Origin: Nocardia aurantia
Lineage (GTDB): Bacteria; Actinomycetota; Actinomycetes; Mycobacteriales; Mycobacteriaceae
NCBI RefSeq assembly: GCF_009604425.1
Contig: NZ_WEGI01000002.1
Coordinates: 310,001 to 374,000, forward strand
Reading direction: 5' to 3'
Length of the DNA stretch: 64,000 nucleotides
A program made the translations under genes and the position numbers. Shown here in pieces: positions 1-12,112 of the stretch; the first letter of the stretch is position 1, and every line of letters begins with the position of its first letter. A model generated the notes under the pieces. It was not told the DNA's origin and made no database searches. It saw only the letters and a program-made list of their open reading frames with translations.

Positions 1-338
1 CGGTCTGCACGGCCGAGGCCTGTCATTTCCGGGATCTGTCCGCCGATTTCGCCGCGATCGGCGCGAGCTGCGCCGGGATCAGCACCGACGCGGTCGCGAC
101 CCAGGCCGGGTTCGCCGAGGCCCAGCGCCTGGGCTACCCGGTGCTGTCGGACGTCGGCGGGGTGGTGGCCGAGAAGTTCGGCGTCAAGCGCGGACTGCTG
201 GGCGCGCTGATGCCGGTCAAGCGGCACACGTTCGTGATCGGCACCGATCGCACGGTGCTCGACGTGATCACCGGCGAACTCAAGGCAAACGTCCACGCCG
301 ATCAGGCCCTGGCCTTCCTGAAACAGCGCAACAGCTGA
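1..338 (+). CDS. bcpB: BCP/PrxQ-type peroxiredoxin, 5'-truncated
   Basis: C-terminal part of a thiol peroxidase that reduces H2O2 and organic hydroperoxides. The frame is open from base 3 to the stop at 336-338, so the start lies outside the window. The visible protein opens with VCTAEACHFRD, the CxxxxC active site of BCP/PrxQ enzymes (peroxidatic Cys, then resolving Cys five residues on). It continues with the family's YPVLSD and HTFVIG segments. Its position beyond hisI, in opposite orientation to the his genes, matches bcpB (Rv1608c) in M. tuberculosis. The family is clear; the bcpB name rests on synteny. Confidence 0.85.
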   Translation, partial: VCTAEACHFRDLSADFAAIGASCAGISTDAVATQAGFAEAQRLGYPVLSDVGGVVAEKFGVKRGLLGALMPVKRHTFVIGTDRTVLDVITGELKANVHADQALAFLKQRNS

Positions 339-408
339 TCGGACGCCGATCGGACACGCTGTGGTCCGAGTGGTTCACACCTCCGGTGCGGGTGCCTACG
401 CTGTCGGT

Positions 409-1032
409 ATGACTTCACACAGCGTGGAGCAACCCGTCGGCATCAGCCCGGCCCTGCGGCGCCGGATCCTGGGCGCGCTGGGCCTCGTGCTCGCGCTGGT
501 GCTGGTGTACTTCCTCCTGACAGCGTTCATCCCGCGCTGGTGGGCGCAGCGGGTCGCGAGTATGTCCGGCCACGGCAGCTTCAGCCGGGGCATCTGGTCC
601 GGCCTGGCGCTGGGCTTCGTGTGCACGCTGGCACCGCTGCTGATCCTGCTGTTCGCCGTCACGATCTGGGGTAAACGCGCCGGCCGGTTCCTCGCCGGGG
701 CCGCGGCGGTGGTCGCGATCGTCACCGCGCTGCCCAATCTGATGACGCTGAGCATCGTGCTCGGCACCACCAACGCCGCACACGCCGGCGAACGGGTGCT
801 CGACGTCGACGCGCCCGGATTCCGCGGCGCCACGCTGACCGCCGCGATCGTGGCCGCGGTGGTGTTCGCACTCGTCGTCTTCGCCGTGTTGCGCGGCCGG
901 TTCCGCACCCGCCACCCGGGCAGGCGCCCCACGGAACAGCGCGCGCAATCCGTCGGCACGCAGCAGGATGTGCATGACACGACACGAGAATCGATCGCCC
1001 GACACGCCGACGATGGTCACCCACAGTCCTGA
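409..1032 (+). CDS. Four-helix integral membrane protein of unknown function
   Basis: 207-aa protein with about four hydrophobic segments (residues about 19-40, 62-84, 88-114 and 137-158) and a polar, Arg/His-rich C-terminal tail. The ATG at 409 is preferred over the in-frame GTG at 361 because the extra 16 residues are polar and do not look like a membrane-protein N-terminus. I recognise no catalytic or transport motif. Actinobacterial genomes often annotate similar small proteins as permeases without functional evidence. It follows the peroxiredoxin by 70 bases and might be cotranscribed. Confidence 0.6.
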   Translation: MTSHSVEQPVGISPALRRRILGALGLVLALVLVYFLLTAFIPRWWAQRVASMSGHGSFSRGIWSGLALGFVCTLAPLLILLFAVTIWGKRAGRFLAGAAAVVAIVTALPNLMTLSIVLGTTNAAHAGERVLDVDAPGFRGATLTAAIVAAVVFALVVFAVLRGRFRTRHPGRRPTEQRAQSVGTQQDVHDTTRESIARHADDGHPQS

Positions 1033-1118
1033 TGAGCCGTGATAGATGTCACGTCATAAACAACACTGGTGACCCTCGAGCGAAATCGTGGCAAACTAAG
1101 TGTTCGCGGGTGACTGTG

Positions 1119-1134
1119 AATTGAAGTTTCAATT
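1119..1134. promoter_or_regulatory. Candidate MarR operator
   Basis: AT-rich perfect palindrome AATTGAA-gt-TTCAATT about 55 bases upstream of the MarR gene at 1189, standing out in GC-rich surroundings. Its size and symmetry suit a MarR dimer, so autoregulation is the simplest reading. Inference from position and symmetry only. Confidence 0.5.
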
Positions 1135-1188
1135 ATCACCAGCTCGGTCAACGAGAGCACGTCACTTGGCTGCAAGAGAGGGCACAGA

Positions 1189-1716
1189 GTGACGACGTGG
1201 CTGAACACCATCGAACAGCGAGCTTGGCAGATGCTCGTCGCGCTGACGACCAAACTTCCGGCCGCGATGGATACCCAGATGCAGAACGAGTCCGGGGTCA
1301 CGCACTTCGAGTACCTCGTGATGGCGGTACTCGCCGAGCAGCCCGGACATCGACTGCAGCTGAGTGATCTCGCGCAGAAGGCAAATGCATCGCTATCCAG
1401 GCTGTCGCATGTGATCACCAAGCTGGAGCGCCTCGGGTGGGTGGTGCGCGACGCGCAGACCGGCCGCCGCGGCGCGCAGGCCGTCCTGACCAACCTCGGC
1501 CTCGAGCGGGTACAGCAGGCTACTCCCGGCTATCAGGAGGCCGTGCGCGGTCTCGTCTTCGACGGCCTGGATCCTCAGCAGACCGAACAGCTGGTCGAAC
1601 TCGGTGAGGCGCTGATCGCGCAGATCGATTCCGGACTGGCCCGCGGCATCGGCCGCGCGGGCGGACGGCCCGACGACGACAAGGGACGGCCCACCCGGGC
1701 GCCGCGACGACGCTGA
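1189..1716 (+). CDS. MarR-family transcriptional regulator
   Basis: 175-aa winged-helix repressor. The N-terminal dimerisation helix is followed by FEYLVMAVLAEQPGH and the recognition region NASLSRLSHVITKLERLGWV (residues about 64-84), then the wing, RDAQTGRRGAQAVLTNLGL, all typical of MarR. The C-terminus is an Arg/Asp-rich tail. The start is GTG at 1189. An AT-rich palindrome at 1119-1134 is a likely operator. Ligand and targets cannot be told from sequence; the gene ends close to the convergent hisI. Confidence 0.85.
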   Translation: MTTWLNTIEQRAWQMLVALTTKLPAAMDTQMQNESGVTHFEYLVMAVLAEQPGHRLQLSDLAQKANASLSRLSHVITKLERLGWVVRDAQTGRRGAQAVLTNLGLERVQQATPGYQEAVRGLVFDGLDPQQTEQLVELGEALIAQIDSGLARGIGRAGGRPDDDKGRPTRAPRRR

Positions 1717-1723
1717 GCCGCGT

Positions 1724-2080
1724 CTACCGCGCGACCCCACCGCTCGTGAGCAGCACGTCCCCGTCCCAGCAGGTGTGGTCGCCGGTGTGGCAGGCGCCGC
1801 CGGTCTGGTCGACGATCAGCAGCACCGCGTCGCCGTCGCAGTCCAGCCGCACCTCGTGCACGTACTGGGTGTGGCCGGAGGTCTCCCCCTTGACCCAGTA
1901 CGCCTGCCGGGAGCGGGAGTAATAGGTCGCCTTGCGGGTCGACAGGGTGCGGGCCAGCGCCTCGTCGTCCATCCACGCCATCATCAGCACGTCACCGCTG
2001 CCGCGCTCCTGCGCGATGGCGGCGACCAGCCCCGCCTCGTTGCGCTTGAGGCGGGCGGCGATGGCCGGATCGAGACTCAT
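1724..2080 (-). CDS. hisI: Phosphoribosyl-AMP cyclohydrolase
   Basis: Opens the adenine ring of phosphoribosyl-AMP, the third step of histidine synthesis. The 118-aa protein carries the family signatures [29 protein letters not shown] and [25 protein letters not shown] metal/cysteine segments. It has no fused HisE pyrophosphohydrolase domain, as is usual in actinobacteria. ATG at 2080 is chosen; an in-frame GTG at 2086 is possible. It is the last gene of the priA-hisN-hisF-hisI minus-strand run and starts 39 bases after hisF. Confidence 0.93.
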   Translation of the reverse strand: MSLDPAIAARLKRNEAGLVAAIAQERGSGDVLMMAWMDDEALARTLSTRKATYYSRSRQAYWVKGETSGHTQYVHEVRLDCDGDAVLLIVDQTGGACHTGDHTCWDGDVLLTSGGVAR

Positions 2081-2119
2081 GTGCACCGTTTCGTCGAGAT
2101 CGAAAATTGCCCGGAGGAC

Positions 2120-2893
2120 TCAGCGAACGACGATACCCTCGGCCCGCATGGCGTCCTTCACCTGCGGGATCGTCAGATCGCCGAAGTGGAACACGCTCGC
2201 GGCCAGCACCGCGTCGGCCCCGGTCTGCACCGCCGGGGGAAAGTGCTCTACCCGGCCGGCGCCGCCGCTGGCGATGATCGGCACCGAGACCGCCTGCCGC
2301 ACCGATTCGATCATCGGCAGGTCGAAACCGCCCTTGGTCCCATCCGCGTCCATCGAGTTGAGCAGGATCTCGCCGACACCGAGTTCGGCGCCGCGCACGG
2401 CCCATTCGACCGCGTCGATACCGGTGCTGCGCTTACCGCCGTGGGTGGTGACCTCCCAACCGGACGGCGTGGGCGGATTACCGTCCGGGACCAGCCGGGC
2501 GTCCACCGACAGCACGATGCACTGCGAGCCGAACCGCTCCGACATCGCGCGCAGGATCTCCGGATCGGCGATGGCGGCGGTGTTCACCGAGACCTTGTCG
2601 GCGCCCGCGCGCAGTAGCCGGTCCACGTCGCCGACCGTGCGGACGCCGCCGCCGACCGTGAGCGGGATGAAGATCTGCTCGGCGGTGCGGGTGACCACGT
2701 CGATCATGGTGGCGCGGTCGCCGGAGGAGGCGGTGACGTCGAGGAAGGTCAGTTCGTCGGCGCCCTGCGCGTCGTAGGCGGCGGCCAGCTCCACCGGATC
2801 GCCCGCGTCGCGCAGGTTCTCGAAGTTCACGCCCTTCACGACGCGGCCCGCGTCCACGTCGAGGCACGGGATCACCCGGACGGCCAGACTCAT
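2120..2893 (-). CDS. hisF: Imidazole glycerol phosphate synthase, cyclase subunit
   Basis: 257-aa (beta/alpha)8-barrel that, with HisH, converts PRFAR to imidazole glycerol phosphate and AICAR. It starts with [20 protein letters not shown], including the catalytic Asp of the CLDVD strand. The second half-barrel carries [15 protein letters not shown] and the phosphate-binding IIASGGAG. The length is standard. It lies between hisN and hisI on the same strand. Its HisH partner is 3 kb away because the his run is split here. Confidence 0.96.
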   Translation of the reverse strand: MSLAVRVIPCLDVDAGRVVKGVNFENLRDAGDPVELAAAYDAQGADELTFLDVTASSGDRATMIDVVTRTAEQIFIPLTVGGGVRTVGDVDRLLRAGADKVSVNTAAIADPEILRAMSERFGSQCIVLSVDARLVPDGNPPTPSGWEVTTHGGKRSTGIDAVEWAVRGAELGVGEILLNSMDADGTKGGFDLPMIESVRQAVSVPIIASGGAGRVEHFPPAVQTGADAVLAASVFHFGDLTIPQVKDAMRAEGIVVR

Positions 2894-2939
2894 CGGATCA
2901 GCCCCATCGTTGTCGTCGTTTCACGGTACCGGCGGCCGG

Positions 2940-3779
2940 TCACCGCTCCGCCTGCCCGTCGTGCCGGGCCCGGTCCGCCGCGGAGTTGATCAGCTCCAGC
3001 AGTTCCTCGTGCACGCCGGGCGCGGCGGCGAGCACCGAGCCGGATTCGATCGTCCAGGGCGCGCCGGCGAGATCGGTGACCACTCCCCCGGCCGCGCGCA
3101 CGAGCGCGACCCCGGCGGCGTTGTCCCAGGGGTGGTGGCCGAACACGACCGCGCCGCCGAGCACCCCGGACGCGGTGAACGCCAGATCGATACCCGTGGA
3201 CCCGTGCATCCGCACCCGTCCGGACAGCCGGCTCAGCGCACCCAGCACGTCGAACCGGAACGACCCGGGGATCCGGCCGCGCGAGTCGATGTTGAAGGCG
3301 CCGAATCCGATCATCGCGTCCGACAGCCGCGCCCGGGCCAGCGGCGGCACCGGCCGCCCGTCGACCAGCAGCGGGCCGCCGACGGCCGCCGCGTAGGTGC
3401 GGCCGAGCAGCGGCAGCCAGGTCAGCCCGAGAACCGGCTCACCCTCGCGGACCAGGGCCAGCAGCATGCCGGACAGCGGATGCCCGGCCGAGTAGTTGAA
3501 GGTGCCGTCGATCGGATCGAGCACCCACGCGGTGCCGGTGGTCAGCTCGGGGCCGCCGAACTCCTCACCGTGCACCGGGATCCCGGTGCGCTCGGTCAGC
3601 AGGGCCGACAGCGTGCGTTCCAGTTCCAGGTCGAATTCGGTGGCGAAGTCGCCCTGGCCCTTCACCACCGCGCTCGGGGCGCCGACGCCGGCGACGAAGC
3701 GCGGCGCGACCGAATCCAGCGCCGCGCTCGCCGTGGCCAGCAGCCCGGTGAGATCGGCGGTCGCAGCGACGGTGGTCAT
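2940..3779 (-). CDS. hisN: Histidinol-phosphatase, inositol-monophosphatase type
   Basis: 279-aa Mg-dependent phosphatase of the IMPase fold. The metal-binding motifs are GEEFGG, WVLDPIDGTFNYSAG (DPIDGT core) and WDNAAGVALVRAAGG. Placement between priA and hisF matches M. tuberculosis impA (Rv1604). In actinobacteria this family supplies the histidinol-phosphate phosphatase, so hisN is the pathway reading; inositol phosphate or another sugar phosphate cannot be excluded. Only five bases separate it from priA, indicating one transcript. Confidence 0.87.
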   Translation of the reverse strand: MTTVAATADLTGLLATASAALDSVAPRFVAGVGAPSAVVKGQGDFATEFDLELERTLSALLTERTGIPVHGEEFGGPELTTGTAWVLDPIDGTFNYSAGHPLSGMLLALVREGEPVLGLTWLPLLGRTYAAAVGGPLLVDGRPVPPLARARLSDAMIGFGAFNIDSRGRIPGSFRFDVLGALSRLSGRVRMHGSTGIDLAFTASGVLGGAVVFGHHPWDNAAGVALVRAAGGVVTDLAGAPWTIESGSVLAAAPGVHEELLELINSAADRARHDGQAER

Positions 3780-3784
3780 CGTGG

Positions 3785-4516
3785 TCAGCGCACCGCGGCC
3801 AGCGCCTCGGGCAGCGTGAACCGCCCGGCGTACAGCGCCTTACCGACGATCGCGCCCTCCACGCCCTCGTCGACCAGACCCGCGATGGCCCGCAGATCGT
3901 CCAGCGTGGACACGCCGCCGGAGGCGATCACCGGGCTCTCGGTCGCGTTGGCGACCTCGCGCAGCAGGACCAGGTTGGGGCCGGTGAGGGTGCCGTCCTT
4001 GGTGACGTCGGTGACCACATAGCGACCGCAGCCGTCGCGTTCCAGCCGCTCCAGCACCTCCCACAGGTCGCCGCCGTCGCTGACCCAGCCACGACCGCGC
4101 AGCCGGTACTCGCCGTCGATCAGCTTCACGTCCAGGCCGACCGCGATCCGATCGCCGTATTCGCCGAGCGCGCGGGCGCACCACACCGGATCCTCCAGCG
4201 CGGCGGTGCCGAGGTTGACCCGGGCGCACCCGGTGGCGAGCGCGGCCTTCAGGGAGTCGTCGTCGCGGATGCCGCCGGACAACTCGACCTTCACGTCCAG
4301 CTCACCGACCACCCGGGCCAGCAGTTCCCGGTTCGAGCCCTTGCCGAAGGCGGCGTCCAGATCGACCAGATGCACCCATTCGGCGCCGTCGTTCTGCCAG
4401 GCCAGCGCGGCGTCGCGGGGCGAACCGTAACTGGTCTCACTGCCGGCCTCTCCCTGCACGAGGCGCACGGCCTCACCATTGGCGACATCGACGGCGGGTA
4501 GCAGCACTAGACTCAC
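3785..4516 (-). CDS. priA: PriA/HisA phosphoribosyl isomerase
   Basis: 243-aa barrel enzyme that isomerises ProFAR to PRFAR. The catalytic aspartates are visible in [19 protein letters not shown] (N-terminus) and [16 protein letters not shown] (second half). Actinobacterial PriA is typically bifunctional, replacing both HisA and TrpF. This protein has the PriA-like length and sequence, but dual activity is family knowledge, not something proven here. It now heads its own transcription unit because two plus-strand genes separate it from hisH. Confidence 0.92.
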   Translation of the reverse strand: MSLVLLPAVDVANGEAVRLVQGEAGSETSYGSPRDAALAWQNDGAEWVHLVDLDAAFGKGSNRELLARVVGELDVKVELSGGIRDDDSLKAALATGCARVNLGTAALEDPVWCARALGEYGDRIAVGLDVKLIDGEYRLRGRGWVSDGGDLWEVLERLERDGCGRYVVTDVTKDGTLTGPNLVLLREVANATESPVIASGGVSTLDDLRAIAGLVDEGVEGAIVGKALYAGRFTLPEALAAVR

Positions 4517-4695
4517 GCAAGCATCTTATTGGTTACCGGTGTGCCGCCGTCCGTGGGCCCGGCCGACGGGGTTTGCGGAACGCCCGCTGGGGAACCCGGA
4601 GTACGGGACGAACCCCAGCGCGGTGGTTCGCCCCGCCCGCAGCTGTGCGCCGGAACCGTACGGCCGATATCCGCCGAACGAGCAAGGGGTGAGTT

Positions 4696-5181
4696 GTGTC
4701 TCGAATTGCCTTGCAGCGCTGTGGTTTCAGGCTGCTCCGACGGTCGGCGTACGCGCTGGTGCCGGTATCGGCCGGGCTGTTCGTCCTCGTCCCCGCGACC
4801 GCCGCCGTGCCCGCCGACCCGGTTCAGCAGGCCGCCTGCGATTTCGGCCGGCAGCTGTCCACCTACGACTACGCCGCCTACGACGACTACGACCAGCGGG
4901 TGCTGGCCCGGTCCACCGGCGCGTTCCACGACGACTTCCAGAATTCCGCCGCCGGCCGCCGCGAGCAGGCGCTGTCCGCGCACAGCCGCGCCGAGGCGGT
5001 GGTGGTCGAATGCCGAACCGACACCGCCGATCCGGCGCACGCCGACGCCGTGGTCTCGGTCGATCAGACCACCCGCAGCGATGCCAGTTTCGGCCTGCCG
5101 CGGCCCAGCCGCACGGTCATGCGGGTGACGTTCGACAACGTCGACGGCCGCTGGCTCGCCGGTCGGGTCGACCCCGTGTAG
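4696..5181 (+). CDS. Secreted Mce-associated-like protein, paralogue A
   Basis: 161-aa protein with a basic N-terminus and hydrophobic signal segment ending near PATAAVPA. The mature part carries STYDYAAYDDYDQRVLARSTG then FHDDF, a pattern typical of the NTF2-like domain of Mce-associated proteins. Two cysteines (AACDFG and VVVEC) are conserved in the paralogue 108 bases downstream, suggesting a disulphide. The start is GTG with AAGGGGTGAG upstream. Divergent from priA. Function unknown; the family usually accompanies Mce lipid importers, none of which is in the window. Confidence 0.7.
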   Translation: MSRIALQRCGFRLLRRSAYALVPVSAGLFVLVPATAAVPADPVQQAACDFGRQLSTYDYAAYDDYDQRVLARSTGAFHDDFQNSAAGRREQALSAHSRAEAVVVECRTDTADPAHADAVVSVDQTTRSDASFGLPRPSRTVMRVTFDNVDGRWLAGRVDPV

Positions 5182-5288
5182 CAGGCCGGGTCGACCCCGG
5201 GTAGGGGGAGGCGGCTCGCGGCCCGCCCCCGGTAAGGTCGGCGCAGCGATCCGAACCTGGTTCGCAGCCAACGACAATCGAGGGCATC

Positions 5289-5741
5289 GTGCATCGAGCC
5301 ATGCTTCCGGCCGCGCTACTGATGGCGGCGGCCGCCGGTCTCGTCGCGCCCGCCACCGCGGTGGCGGATCCCGACGCGGCCCGGACCGCCGCCTGCGACT
5401 TCGGCCGCGAGGTCACCAACTACGACTACACCGGCATCGAGTCGTACTTCCAGCGGGTGCTGGACCGGACCACGGGCGGATTCCACGACAACTTCCGCGA
5501 CGCCCTGCCGACGCTGCGCACGAAACTCGTGGGCCTGCACGCGCATTCGGACGGCACCGTGGTGGAGTGCGCCCCCGCCGCCCCGGACGGCGACCGGCAG
5601 TCCGCCCGGCTCGTGGTGAACCAGACCGTGATCACCGACGAGACCGGCCGCGAACCACGCAGCGGCGTCTGGGCTTTCGCCCTCACCCTGAACCGAGTGG
5701 GCGACGACTGGCTCGTCAGTGATCTCCAGAACTCCGAGTGA
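5289..5741 (+). CDS. Secreted Mce-associated-like protein, paralogue B
   Basis: 150-aa paralogue of the gene at 4696, with a signal peptide ending near ATAVADP. It shares AACDFG, TNYDYTGIESYFQRVLDRTTG, FHDNF and VVECA at equivalent positions, including both cysteines. Sequence outside these blocks has diverged, so the duplication is not recent. Start GTG at 5289. Both genes lie antiparallel inside what is a continuous histidine operon in M. tuberculosis. Probably an exported small NTF2-like protein; role unknown. Confidence 0.7.
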   Translation: MHRAMLPAALLMAAAAGLVAPATAVADPDAARTAACDFGREVTNYDYTGIESYFQRVLDRTTGGFHDNFRDALPTLRTKLVGLHAHSDGTVVECAPAAPDGDRQSARLVVNQTVITDETGREPRSGVWAFALTLNRVGDDWLVSDLQNSE

Positions 5742-5925
5742 ACCGGTCCGGCGGCACCCCGCGGCCGACAGCGCGTGGCATCCCGCGCCGCGTGCCACCC
5801 CGGCGACACCCGGCGTGACATCCCGGCCATAGCGCCTGCCATCCCGATGGCACCGCGTGACGCCCCTGCGGTATCGCGCCGTACCCGGCTGTGGTCAGCG
5901 CACGGCGGCACCGCGCCGACCGGGT

Positions 5926-6557
5926 CTACAGCGAGCCCACCCAGTTGCGCAGCAGTCGCGCCCCCGCGTCACCGGATTTCTCGGGGTGGAACTGGGTGGC
6001 CGACAGCGGGCCGTTCTCGACGGCGGCGAGGAAGCGGCCGCCGTAGTCGCACCAGGTGAGTTTCGCCGGCGCGAGCGTGCCGTTGTCCTCCCACTCCCAG
6101 CTCTGCGCGGCATAGGAATGCACGAAGTAGAACCGGGTATCGGGATCCATGCCCGCGAACAGCACGCTGTCCGCGGGAGCCTCGATCGTGTTCCAGCCCA
6201 TGTGCGGCAGCACCGGGGCGTGCAGCCGTTCCACCACGCCCGGCCATTCCGCGCAGCCCTCGGTCTCGACGCCGAATTCGACGCCGCGATCGAACAGGAT
6301 CTGCATGCCGACGCAGATGCCCAGCACCGGCCGGCCGCCGGCGAGACGCTTGCCGATGATCCGCTCGCCGCGCACCGACAGCAGGCCCGACATGCAGGCC
6401 GCGTACGCGCCGACGCCGGGCACCACCAGGCCGTCGGCCTCGAGCGCCGTCTCCGGATCGGCGGTGACGGTGACGTCGGCGCCCGCGCGGACCAGCGCGC
6501 GGTGGGCCGAGTGCAGGTTGCCGGAACCGTAGTCCAGCAACGTGATTCGGGGGCTGC

Positions 6558-6561
<4 letters not shown>
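5926..6561 (-). CDS. hisH: Imidazole glycerol phosphate synthase, glutaminase subunit
   Basis: 211-aa class I glutamine amidotransferase that feeds ammonia to HisF. The triad is visible: nucleophile Cys in [12 protein letters not shown], and His/Glu in [13 protein letters not shown]. The N-terminal [13 protein letters not shown] and the [11 protein letters not shown] oxyanion region are standard. Its ATG overlaps the hisB stop by four bases (ATGA), so the two are translationally coupled. Downstream, the expected priA is displaced by the two secreted-protein genes. Confidence 0.96.
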
Positions 6562-9704
<3,143 letters not shown>

Positions 9705-9880
9705 AACGGTGCGGAATCCTTGTCTGTGCTGGTCATCACACGGAAGGCCGGAGGCCTCGGACCGATACCAGACTATCGGGTGCGCGCCAGCCAATTTTCG
9801 CCGCCCGACCCGGGCATGAACCGCGGCCCGCGGCTGTTGATCCTCGCGGCAAGCAACGACTACCCCTCGTGGAGGCACCC

Positions 9881-10282
9881 GTGACCGAAATTCCTGAGCA
9901 AGTGCGCGATCTGCTGGAACGGCCGATCTACGCGAGCCTGGGCACGACCCGGCCCGACGGCTCACCCCAGGTGAACCCCATGTGGTTCGTCTGGGACGGC
10001 GAGTTCGTCTGGTTCACGCACACCAACGCTCGGCAGAAGTTCCGCAACCTCGCCCGGGAACCGCGGGTGTCCATCTCGATCTTCGATCCGGACAATCCGT
10101 ACCGCTACCTCGAACTGCGCGGCACGATCGACCACATCGATCCGGATCCGACGGCGGCGCTGTACAGCAAGCTGTCGGAGCGCTACGGCGGCGGACCCGT
10201 TGTCCCGCCGGACGCCGAGCAGCGGGTGGCCATCGCCGTCCGGCCGACCGGGATCTCGGGCAACCTGCGCCCGCGCGACTAA
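9881..10282 (+). CDS. PPOX-class (probably F420-dependent) oxidoreductase
   Basis: 133-aa split-barrel flavin/deazaflavin-binding protein. The sequence [20 protein letters not shown] followed by [20 protein letters not shown] is the classic pyridoxamine-oxidase-like signature of the Rv1155-type family in actinobacteria. GTG at 9881 is chosen because GGAGG lies five bases upstream; an earlier in-frame GTG at 9869 lacks this. Substrate unknown. Divergent from hisD, convergent with the kinase gene. Confidence 0.82.
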   Translation: MTEIPEQVRDLLERPIYASLGTTRPDGSPQVNPMWFVWDGEFVWFTHTNARQKFRNLAREPRVSISIFDPDNPYRYLELRGTIDHIDPDPTAALYSKLSERYGGGPVVPPDAEQRVAIAVRPTGISGNLRPRD

Positions 10283-10291
10283 GCCGGCGAG

Positions 10292-10313
10292 GCGGCGGAC
10301 CCCGGTCCGCCGC
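10292..10313. terminator. Hairpin between convergent genes
   Basis: Perfect 9-bp stem GCGGCGGAC/GTCCGCCGC with a 4-nt loop, placed between the stops of the convergent PPOX and kinase genes. There is no T-run, so it would be an L-shaped or bidirectional actinobacterial-type terminator at best. Confidence 0.5.
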
Positions 10314-10320
10314 TTCGGGG

Positions 10321-11871
10321 CTACTTGGTGTCGCTGTCGATGAGCAGGTGGCCGCCCGAGTCGATGACGTGGAACGTCATCGACTTCGACTGGCTGCCGT
10401 AGGTGACGCTGGCCACCCGGATGTCGACGGAACCGTCGGTGCTGCTGGTGTTGGCCACGTCGATGGTGTTGTAGCCCTGGATGGTGTTCTTGGCCCAGTA
10501 CTGCTGGAAGGCCGACTGGCTGCCGTAGACCTGTTGCGCGGCCGGGGTCAGCACGCTCCACGCGTCGGAGTACCGGGTGTCGAGGATCGCGCCGAAGAAG
10601 CCCTGGTCCACCACGTTCACCGCGTCGTTCTGGTCGATCTGCCTGCCGGAGCTCTTGGTCTGCCCCACCGGCGCCGCAGTCGTGGTCGCGGCCCCCGCCT
10701 TCGCCGACGTACTGGCGCTCACCGAAGGCGATTGCGCCGCATTCGAATTCGAGCCCGAGCTGTTGAACATCGCGAACAGCACACCGGCCACGATCAACAG
10801 CCCGACCGCGAACCCGCCGGCGAACAGCAGCGGCTTGCGGCGGTTCGGCTCGAGCTCGATCGGCGCGGACACCGGATTGGATCGGGTCGGATAGTGCGCC
10901 GCGGCGGGCCGCACCGGCATCATCTCCGGCTCGGAGATCGTCGCGGCCGTGGCCATCATCTCCGCGGTGGAGATGTCGGCCTGGGCCGCGCGGCGGTCCA
11001 GGGTGTGGGTGGCCGGACGGCGCCCGGCGGGCCGATGCGTCGCCAGCATCCGATTCGACTCGTCGGTGGCGAAATCCGCGAATTCGGCGAGCTCGTCGCG
11101 CACATCGGTCATGCTCGGCCGGTCCTCCGGCTCGAACGACAACAGCGACAGCAGCAGATCGGTGAGCGGCCCGGCGTTGCGCGGCTGCTGTAGTTGACCA
11201 TTGGCCGCCGCGTACAGCAGCGCCAGCGGATTCGGGTTGGTGCCGTACGGCGGCTGCCCCTCCAGCGAGTGGAAAAGCGTTGCGCCGAGGGCGAACACGT
11301 CCGCCGCGGGGGTGGGGTCGGCGCCGCGCGCGACCTCCGGCGCCAGATAGGCGGCGGTGCCGGAGATCAGCCCGGTGGCGGTGAGCGTCACATCGCCCTT
11401 GGCCTTGGAGATGCCGAAGTCGGTGATCTTCACCGTGCCGTTGTCGCCGAGCAGCACGTTGCCGGGCTTGATGTCGCGGTGCACGATGCTCGCCCGATGC
11501 GCGGCGACCAGCGCCGAGGCGACCTGCTCACCGATCCGCGCGACCTGCGGCAGCGGCAGCGTGCCCTGCGCGGACAGCACCACCGCGAGGCTCTGCGACG
11601 GCAGGTACTCCATGATCAGGCAGGGGTCGCCCTCATGGTCGGTGATGTCGAACACGACGATGGCGTTCGGGTGCTGGAACCGCGCCGCGTTGCGGGCCTC
11701 GCGCGAGGCCCGCTGCCGCACGATGTCCTTCTCCCCCGGCGGCAGGCTCGGCTGGGTGAGGATCTGCTTGATCGCCACCGATCGCTCGAGACGCTCGTCG
11801 ACGGCACGCCAGACCACGCCTGTGCCGCCGCTACCAATCCGCTCGACCAGGCGGTAATGCCCTGCGATCAC
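10321..11871 (-). CDS. Receptor-type Ser/Thr protein kinase
   Basis: 516-aa Pkn-family kinase. The kinase domain (about 1-270) has the glycine loop IGSGGTGVVWRAVDE, VAIKQ lysine, HRDIKPGNVLL catalytic loop, TDFGISKA and a GTAAYLAPEVARG activation segment, so it looks active. A linker precedes one transmembrane helix (about 339-360). The extracytoplasmic C-terminus of about 150 residues has a Ser/Thr/Ala-rich stretch followed by an NTF2-like-looking domain rather than PASTA repeats. GTG at 11871 begins directly at the conserved AGHYRLVERIG; no better start is visible. Confidence 0.92.
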   Translation of the reverse strand: MIAGHYRLVERIGSGGTGVVWRAVDERLERSVAIKQILTQPSLPPGEKDIVRQRASREARNAARFQHPNAIVVFDITDHEGDPCLIMEYLPSQSLAVVLSAQGTLPLPQVARIGEQVASALVAAHRASIVHRDIKPGNVLLGDNGTVKITDFGISKAKGDVTLTATGLISGTAAYLAPEVARGADPTPAADVFALGATLFHSLEGQPPYGTNPNPLALLYAAANGQLQQPRNAGPLTDLLLSLLSFEPEDRPSMTDVRDELAEFADFATDESNRMLATHRPAGRRPATHTLDRRAAQADISTAEMMATAATISEPEMMPVRPAAAHYPTRSNPVSAPIELEPNRRKPLLFAGGFAVGLLIVAGVLFAMFNSSGSNSNAAQSPSVSASTSAKAGAATTTAAPVGQTKSSGRQIDQNDAVNVVDQGFFGAILDTRYSDAWSVLTPAAQQVYGSQSAFQQYWAKNTIQGYNTIDVANTSSTDGSVDIRVASVTYGSQSKSMTFHVIDSGGHLLIDSDTK

Positions 11872-12112
11872 TTGACCGGTTTCGATGGCACTACTCCGAA
11901 TTTCTCCGTGATTCGTGACTTACTGTGCGCGGTCGCCCACGCTTCGGGACGAGTGTAGCGGGCCGGGCGGCCGTGTCCGACGCCGGAGCGAGATCTATGG
12001 GAAATATTCGGGACGGACGTGCAATGCGGACGAGATCACCGCGATACCCGGACGTGACCCGGGTCACCGATCCGATGCGCCGCCGTGCCGGGCATAACGG
12101 TAGGGTTCGCTC

